Made by a program: the position numbers and the translations under genes. This document shows, piece after piece, positions 59,293 through 64,000 of a stretch of 64,000 bases of DNA. The stretch is taken from assembly GCF_013149275.1 (NCBI RefSeq), contig NZ_JABGNA010000004.1:186001-250000 (forward strand), given 5' to 3'. The notes below the pieces were generated by a model. It ran no database searches, had not been told where the DNA came from, and was given only the letters and a program-made list of their open reading frames with translations. The DNA comes from Mucilaginibacter sp. SG564 (lineage in GTDB: Bacteria; Bacteroidota; Bacteroidia; Sphingobacteriales; Sphingobacteriaceae). Every line of letters starts with the position of its first letter. Position 1 is the stretch's first letter.

Positions 59293-59599
59293 GTATTCAA
59301 TAAAAAGATGAATTTATCGATTATAGTTGGTTTATTGCTATTGGTATACTGAGCATTTCCTATTAACAGTAAAGCTCAATTACTAAACAAGATTAAGTAC
59401 AAGTAGCTAATAAAAAAAAGATATGCGGTATTAAAACCGTGCAAACGTTCCCGGAAACGTTTGCACGGTTTAGTGAATTCAAATGTATCTGAATTGACAC
59501 GAGAGATCTGTAATTTTACACTAACTTAGCCAATTAACAGTGTACCCTTATTGTAAACCAACACTAAGCTGGCCTCTTGAAATACCAGTAAGCTAAATT
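59293..59599. other. Divergent promoter region of uxaB and the LacI gene
   Basis: This 307-base gap contains the 38-bp palindrome at 59434-59471 and, on the plus strand, TTGACA (59494-59499) with TAATTTTA (59511-59518) as a weak promoter-like pair for the LacI gene. No gene is seen. Confidence 0.6.
59434..59471. promoter_or_regulatory. Palindromic operator candidate of the LacI regulator
   Basis: AAACCGTGCAAACGTT and AACGTTTGCACGGTTT (16-bp perfect arms) flank CCCGGA. The TGCAAACGTT and AACGTTTGCA parts resemble LacI-family half-sites. The place between two divergent genes fits joint control of uxaB and lacI. Confidence 0.7.
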
Positions 59600-60631
59600 A
59601 TGTTTGAATCTTATACCATAAAAGATATAGCCAAGGCGCTGGGTCTGTCGACATCAACAGTATCAAGAGCATTGAACGGGAGCTATGAAATAGGTGCCGA
59701 AACCAAAAAACTGGTACTGGAATATGCCGAAAAAGTTAATTACCGGCCAAATCCTATAGCGCTTAGTTTAAAAGAACAAAAGAGTCACTCTATTGGTGTT
59801 GTGGTACCCGAAGTGGCCAATACCTATTTTTCGCAGGCTATTAATGGTATTGAGTCAATCGCTTATAACCGTGGCTATCATGTTACCATTACACAAACCC
59901 ATGAATCGTTCGACAGGGAGTGCACCAATGTGAAGCACCTGTTGTCCAGGCATGTGGATGGTCTGCTGGTTTCCTTATCTGCCGAATCAACTGATACTTC
60001 CCAGTACAAATATCTGCATGAAAAAGGATTCCCCATTGTATTTTTCGACCGGGTTGCGGCTGATGTTGACACCCATAAAGTAATAGCCAACAACTTTCAG
60101 GGATCCTTTGATGCTGCCGAACTCCTGATCAATATGGGTTTCAGAAAAATAGCTCACATAACCAGCTCTAACAACCTACTCATCAGCAAAGAAAGATTCA
60201 ATGGTTTTAAGGCAGCCCTCGACAAGTATAATCTTGATTTTAAACCTGGTTATTTAAAACACTGTAATCATGGAGGCATGATACAAGATGAGGTAGAATT
60301 GGCCATTAAAGAGCTCTTAAACCTGAACGAGCCCCCGGAAGCCATTTTCATCGGCAGCGACCGCCTTACCATCAGCTGCATGCATATACTCAAAAAGCTG
60401 GGTGTTAAAGTTCCTGACGATATAGCCATCGCCGGCTTCACCAACTCCGACGTGGCCGAGCTTTTTGATCCGCCGCTAACTGTAGTACGTCAACCGGCAT
60501 TTCAAATAGGGCAATTGGCTACCGAAATGCTGATCAAGACCATTGAAAGTAAATGGCCTGTTGAGGAGTTTACTACAGAACTGGTAGAAACCGAACTGAT
60601 TGCCCGGGCATCATCGCAAAAGCGGAGATAA
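59600..60631 (+). CDS. LacI-family transcriptional regulator
   Basis: This is a 343-residue repressor. The HTH is residues 6-25 (TIKDIAKALGLSTSTVSRAL), with the hinge-helix region RPNPIALSLKEQKSHSIGVV. The periplasmic-binding-like effector core includes VANTYFSQAINGIESIAYNR and PIVFFDRVAAD, and it ends in VRQPAFQIGQLATEMLIKTI. It is divergent from uxaB across a long palindrome, so it is likely the galacturonate/tagaturonate-responsive regulator of that gene. The effector is not shown. Confidence 0.93.
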   Translation: MFESYTIKDIAKALGLSTSTVSRALNGSYEIGAETKKLVLEYAEKVNYRPNPIALSLKEQKSHSIGVVVPEVANTYFSQAINGIESIAYNRGYHVTITQTHESFDRECTNVKHLLSRHVDGLLVSLSAESTDTSQYKYLHEKGFPIVFFDRVAADVDTHKVIANNFQGSFDAAELLINMGFRKIAHITSSNNLLISKERFNGFKAALDKYNLDFKPGYLKHCNHGGMIQDEVELAIKELLNLNEPPEAIFIGSDRLTISCMHILKKLGVKVPDDIAIAGFTNSDVAELFDPPLTVVRQPAFQIGQLATEMLIKTIESKWPVEEFTTELVETELIARASSQKRR

Positions 60632-60661
60632 TATTAACACCGTCTTTCTAATCCCCTCAAC

Positions 60662-60745
60662 AGAGTAATAGCCCCTGATTAGACATTTGCCAAGAAAGGC
60701 TGTCACCCTTTTTGTGATATTATTAATGTATATGTCTATTACTCT
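60662..60745. terminator. Inverted repeat between LacI and porin genes
   Basis: AGAGTAATAG (60662-60671) and CTATTACTCT (60736-60745) pair exactly across 64 bases, and CAACAG adjoins both. It may end transcription for both convergent genes, but the loop is long. Confidence 0.4.
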
Positions 60746-60762
60746 CAACAGACCTCAATCAT

Positions 60763-61545
60763 TTAAAAAACATTCATAACCAATTGCAATGCCCCGTATT
60801 TATGCTCCGGACTAAACATTGCCGTAGCCGAAATTGGCAGGTGATAGTTAAAAAGTACCAGTTCCTTATTCAGCGTTAAACCGGCATTAACAATATTGGG
60901 CTTTGATCCGTAAAAATTTTGGTCACGGCCAAAAGCAAATGCGCCTGCCGCAAAAATATGCAGATCGGAGGTTCCTTCTTTCCATAGCCTGTAATCCAGT
61001 ATCACGTAATTGGAGTAGGCATTGCCTAAATCGCCATTGCTTTTAACATAGGTATCCCGGCCCTGCACGATAGTGCTCCAGTTAATACTCAAAGGAAACG
61101 AATCCTTAAACTGGTAACCTACCGTAACATCAATAAAGTGCGATGTGCTGGCTTTGTTATAGTTAAACAGATCGGCATTGGGGTAATTGGTAAAGTTGTT
61201 GATATCCCATACCGAAGCACTAAAGCCTGATTTTTTATCCTTATAGCTTACATAATAGTCAAACTCCTTGTAATCGCCTGTAAAACCGGCACCGCCCCAT
61301 AGGCCAACGGCAAAACTACCATCGCGGGTGGTGTAGTGCATATCTACGTCTGTAATAGGCGCATTTGATACTTTAAACCCGCGCCATATATATAACGACC
61401 TTACCTGTAAGTTAACATCAAACGGACGGTATTTTTTTACAACAACTGAGTCTTTTTTCCTTGCTGTGGTATCCTGGGCCCTGCTTTGAAGACAAAGGCA
61501 TAGCCCAAGTATGGCCAAAAGGCCACCTTTATAAATCGTTTTCAT
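60763..61545 (-). CDS. Outer-membrane beta-barrel protein (putative porin)
   Basis: This 260-residue protein has a signal peptide ending near QSRAQ. After a basic linker (ARKKDSVVVKKYRPF), it alternates strands with aromatic girdles: VNLQVRSLYIWRGFKVSNAP, FAVGLWGGAGFTGDYKEFDY and NYVILDYRLWKEGTSDLHIF, ending in a C-terminal Phe (LQLVMNVF). This is the Gcw_chp/TorF-like small-porin layout. It is 41 bases after glpF on the same strand, so it is likely a glycerol or small-polyol porin of the glp operon. This is inferred from context. Confidence 0.75.
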   Translation of the reverse strand: MKTIYKGGLLAILGLCLCLQSRAQDTTARKKDSVVVKKYRPFDVNLQVRSLYIWRGFKVSNAPITDVDMHYTTRDGSFAVGLWGGAGFTGDYKEFDYYVSYKDKKSGFSASVWDINNFTNYPNADLFNYNKASTSHFIDVTVGYQFKDSFPLSINWSTIVQGRDTYVKSNGDLGNAYSNYVILDYRLWKEGTSDLHIFAAGAFAFGRDQNFYGSKPNIVNAGLTLNKELVLFNYHLPISATAMFSPEHKYGALQLVMNVF

Positions 61546-61586
61546 AAAACTCTGGTTTTAAAAAGAAATAATAATTGGTTTATATG

Positions 61587-62324
61587 TTAATGCCCTATAG
61601 CTAGGCTGGTATATAAAAAAGCAGCTATCGCGGCACCAATTACAGGACCTATAACAGGTATCCAGGCATACGCCCAGTCGCTGGTACCCTTGCTTTTGAT
61701 GGGTAAGATAGCATGCATGATGCGTGGCCCAAGGTCGCGGGCAGGGTTAATAGCATAGCCCGTTGTACCACCCAGCGATAAGCCAATTACCCAAACCAAT
61801 AAGGCTACAGGTATGGCACCTACCGATCCTAAGCCGACGGGTGTTTTGCTTGGGGTGATCTCGGCCCCGGAGATATAAAAAATGGTGAATAGCAGTACAA
61901 ATGCGCCGATGATCTCGCTGGCTATGTTTGATTTATAATTACGCACAGCAGGTCCGGTACAAAAAACGGCTAATATCCCGCCTGGGTTATTGGTGCGCTG
62001 AAAATGGTCGTAGTACATCAACCACACTAAAAAAGCGCCCAAACATGCTCCTAAAAGCTGTGCAGCTATATAAGTTGGCACACTTGCCCAGGCAAATTTA
62101 CCGGCAATGGCCAACGCAATGGTAACCGCGGGATTTAAATGCGCCCCGCTATATGGCCCGGCTACAACCACACCTACAAAAACAGCCAGCCCCCAGGCAG
62201 TGGTAATAACTATCCAACCGCTATTATTCCCTTTGGTATCATTTAAAACAACGTTGGCAACTACGCCATCGCCTAAAAGTATAAGCAACATGGTGCCCAA
62301 CAACTCAGCTATGAATGGTGACAT
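61587..62324 (-). CDS. glpF: Glycerol facilitator (MIP/aquaporin family)
   Basis: This 245-residue channel lets glycerol cross the inner membrane. The two NPA boxes are intact: GAHLNPAVTIA and GYAINPARDLGPR. The Asp of the second box (NPARD) and the Arg after it are the GlpF-type residues rather than water-only aquaporin. Six membrane helices and two half-helices are seen. It lies 36 bases after glpK and 41 before the porin gene. The gene order glpK-glpF-porin is unusual but consistent. Confidence 0.92.
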   Translation of the reverse strand: MSPFIAELLGTMLLILLGDGVVANVVLNDTKGNNSGWIVITTAWGLAVFVGVVVAGPYSGAHLNPAVTIALAIAGKFAWASVPTYIAAQLLGACLGAFLVWLMYYDHFQRTNNPGGILAVFCTGPAVRNYKSNIASEIIGAFVLLFTIFYISGAEITPSKTPVGLGSVGAIPVALLVWVIGLSLGGTTGYAINPARDLGPRIMHAILPIKSKGTSDWAYAWIPVIGPVIGAAIAAFLYTSLAIGH

Positions 62325-62360
62325 ATTGATATTAAAATTAATGGTGAATAATCAAGTTAA

Positions 62361-63866
62361 TTAAGCCTCAGGCAGTTCATCGGTCCAGGATTGCGCGGCA
62401 TGAATCGCTTTTTTCCAACCCTTGATACCCTTTTTGATCTCAGAAAGATCAGCCTCCGGCGTAAATTCTTTTTCTGATTTCCATAGCTGTTGTATCTCCT
62501 CTACGCTCTCCCAATATCCAACCGCTAAACCTGCCAGGTATGCAGCACCCAGGGCTGTCGTTTCAACTACATTTGGCCTGATCACCTTACAATTCAACAG
62601 GTTCGATTGAAACTGCATCAGCAGGTCATTCGCTGTAGCGCCACCATCAACCCTTAATTCTTTAATTTCCATCCCACTATCAGCCTCCATCGCTTTGAGT
62701 ACGTCCATAGTTTGATAAGCTATAGATTCCAATGCTGCACGGGCAATGTGCGACGCCGTAGTTCCGCGACTCAAACCGACTATAGTTCCGCGCACATCAG
62801 GCTTCCAGTAGGGTGCCCCCAAACCAGCAAAGGCTGGTACAAAGTATACGCCCTGTGTATCTTCAACAGCTAAAGCCAGTTTTTCTACATCTGCCGATGT
62901 TTTGATGATACCCAATCCATCACGCAGCCATTGCACTACTGCCCCACCGATAAATATGCTGCCCTCAAAAGCGTATTGTATTTTCCCGTTAATTTTCCAG
63001 GCGATGGTGGTTAACAGGTTATTTTTTGATTCGATAAACTGATCGCCGATATTCATCAGCATAAAACAGCCTGTTCCGTAGGTATTTTTAACCATGGCTT
63101 TTTCGATACACATTTGCCCAAAGAGCGCGGCATGCTGATCGCCGGCAATACCCGCGATCGGAACTTTAGAAGCAAAAATAGTGGTTGCTGTTTCGCCGTA
63201 TGTCTCGCTGGATTGTTTCACTTCCGGCAGCATGCTTTTAGGTATATCCAATAAAGCTATCAATTCATCATCCCATTCCTGGGTCTGGATATTGAACAGC
63301 ATGGTACGGCAGGCATTGGTAACATCGGTAATGTGTACATGTCCGCGGGTAAATTTCCATACCAGCCAGCTATCTACGGTACCAAAAGCCAGTTCGCCTT
63401 TCTCTGCTTTGGCACGGGCGCCTTCTACATTGTCCAGTATCCACCTGATCTTTGAGCCGGAAAAATAGGCATCGATTACGAGTCCTGTTTTGGAACGGAT
63501 CATATCTTCGTGACCATCATGTTTTAATTTATCGCAAAAAGCAGCGGTGCGCCGATCCTGCCAAACGATGGCATTGTACACCGGCTCACCTGTATTTCGA
63601 TCCCAAACAATAGTCGTTTCGCGTTGGTTGGTGATGCCAATAGCTTTCAGATTGGTACCGTTTATGCCCATCTTAACGGTGGCTTCTGCTGCTACACTGG
63701 CCTGTGTCGACCAGATCTCGTTCGGGTCATGCTCAACCCAACCCGATTGCGGGAATATCTGTTTAAATTCTTTTTGAGCAACAGATTTAATTTGCCCCTT
63801 GTGATCAAATACTATAGCTCTTGAGCTGGTAGTTCCCTGGTCTAATGCTAAAATGTAATCTTCCAT
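62361..63866 (-). CDS. glpK: Glycerol kinase
   Basis: This 501-residue enzyme makes glycerol-3-phosphate with ATP in the cytoplasm. The start [20 protein letters not shown] and the FGGY signatures are present ([20 protein letters not shown] and [20 protein letters not shown]). The substrate stretch [13 protein letters not shown] is also typical of GlpK. The length matches the family. It is the first gene of the glp operon; its 5' region reaches the end of the window with an inverted repeat. No glpD is here. Confidence 0.95.
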   Translation of the reverse strand: MEDYILALDQGTTSSRAIVFDHKGQIKSVAQKEFKQIFPQSGWVEHDPNEIWSTQASVAAEATVKMGINGTNLKAIGITNQRETTIVWDRNTGEPVYNAIVWQDRRTAAFCDKLKHDGHEDMIRSKTGLVIDAYFSGSKIRWILDNVEGARAKAEKGELAFGTVDSWLVWKFTRGHVHITDVTNACRTMLFNIQTQEWDDELIALLDIPKSMLPEVKQSSETYGETATTIFASKVPIAGIAGDQHAALFGQMCIEKAMVKNTYGTGCFMLMNIGDQFIESKNNLLTTIAWKINGKIQYAFEGSIFIGGAVVQWLRDGLGIIKTSADVEKLALAVEDTQGVYFVPAFAGLGAPYWKPDVRGTIVGLSRGTTASHIARAALESIAYQTMDVLKAMEADSGMEIKELRVDGGATANDLLMQFQSNLLNCKVIRPNVVETTALGAAYLAGLAVGYWESVEEIQQLWKSEKEFTPEADLSEIKKGIKGWKKAIHAAQSWTDELPEA

Positions 63867-63914
63867 AATTTACGTTTTTCATTGGTTTTATAATTAATAA
63901 TTGATTTAGCCTCA

Positions 63915-63990
63915 CTCTGCCCTCTCCATCCCGATAGCTATCGGGAGAGAGGATTTTATTACATGAGGGCTTCGCCGTTTAGGTGAGGCT
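63915..63990. repeat. Nested palindrome upstream of glpK
   Basis: AGCCTCAC and GTGAGGCT form the outer arms. Inside, CCCGATAGCTATCGGG is a perfect 16-base palindrome within CTCTCC..GGAGAGAG. It is of the dispersed GC-rich type and lies 49 or more bases before the ATG. Confidence 0.75.
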
Positions 63991-64000
63991 TGATTTATTT

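Overview
The window looks like the chromosome of a soil or freshwater Bacteroidota of the family Sphingobacteriaceae (Mucilaginibacter or Pedobacter type). The evidence is a SusC/SusD pair, Bacteroidota-style promoters (TAnnTTTG at -7) with few Shine-Dalgarno sites, lipoproteins and QA/AQ-type signal peptides typical of the phylum, two Tat-type leaders of the form KRRxFxK, and AT-rich intergenic DNA. I see no rRNA, tRNA, CRISPR array, transposase, integrase or phage gene.

Layout. 1-10.9 kb: housekeeping and small-function genes. These are a cut-off TPR protein, a TrpXYZ-type ABC transporter operon with a small orphan gene, a NUDIX hydrolase, an SRPBCC protein, riboflavin synthase, a secreted TPR protein, a ketopantoate-reductase-like protein, a DinB-like protein and a predicted exported protein of unknown function. 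11-17.4 kb: an HscA-like Hsp70, a UMF1-type MFS protein, an SDR, then a FadR-type regulator and a fosmidomycin-resistance-type MFS transporter. The last two share an 18-bp sequence laid over both start codons. 17.5-30.7 kb: a Wzx/Wzy-type exopolysaccharide cluster, almost all on the minus strand. It holds a tyrosine autokinase, flippase, polymerase, four glycosyltransferases, four left-handed-beta-helix acyltransferases and a Wza-like export lipoprotein, but no priming glycosyltransferase. 31.5-40.3 kb: a large HTH-plus-STAND-like NTPase of unknown function, then SusC, SusD and a PI-PLC/GDPD-like phosphodiesterase. 40.5-48.1 kb: a same-strand run that looks like an unusual sugar or lipid-linked modification pathway. 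It encodes a GT-B transferase, SpsF-like cytidylyltransferase, split transketolase, class III PLP enzyme, PtmA-like SDR, sterol-desaturase-like hydroxylase and SMR protein. 48.4-57.7 kb: an alpha/beta hydrolase, two Tat-exported proteins (a phosphoesterase and a flavin amine oxidase), a ThuA protein, a DHA2 MFS pump, a cyclase-family protein and a DUF2306 protein. 57.8-63.9 kb: tagaturonate reductase facing a LacI regulator across a long palindrome, and a glpK-glpF-porin operon.

Between genes the window is full of non-coding structure. There are two kinds. The first is a dispersed family of imperfect palindromes that begin with a GTCAT..GAA-like end. The second is a set of 'stutter' palindromes: short words repeated with small changes and then repeated as reverse complement, with a different word at each locus and mostly just past stop codons. 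I regard the stutter elements, the 40.5-48.1 kb pathway and the NTPase with the TGAACAA sites around the exopolysaccharide locus as the most promising undescribed material. All functional calls come from reading motifs by eye; no database search was run.
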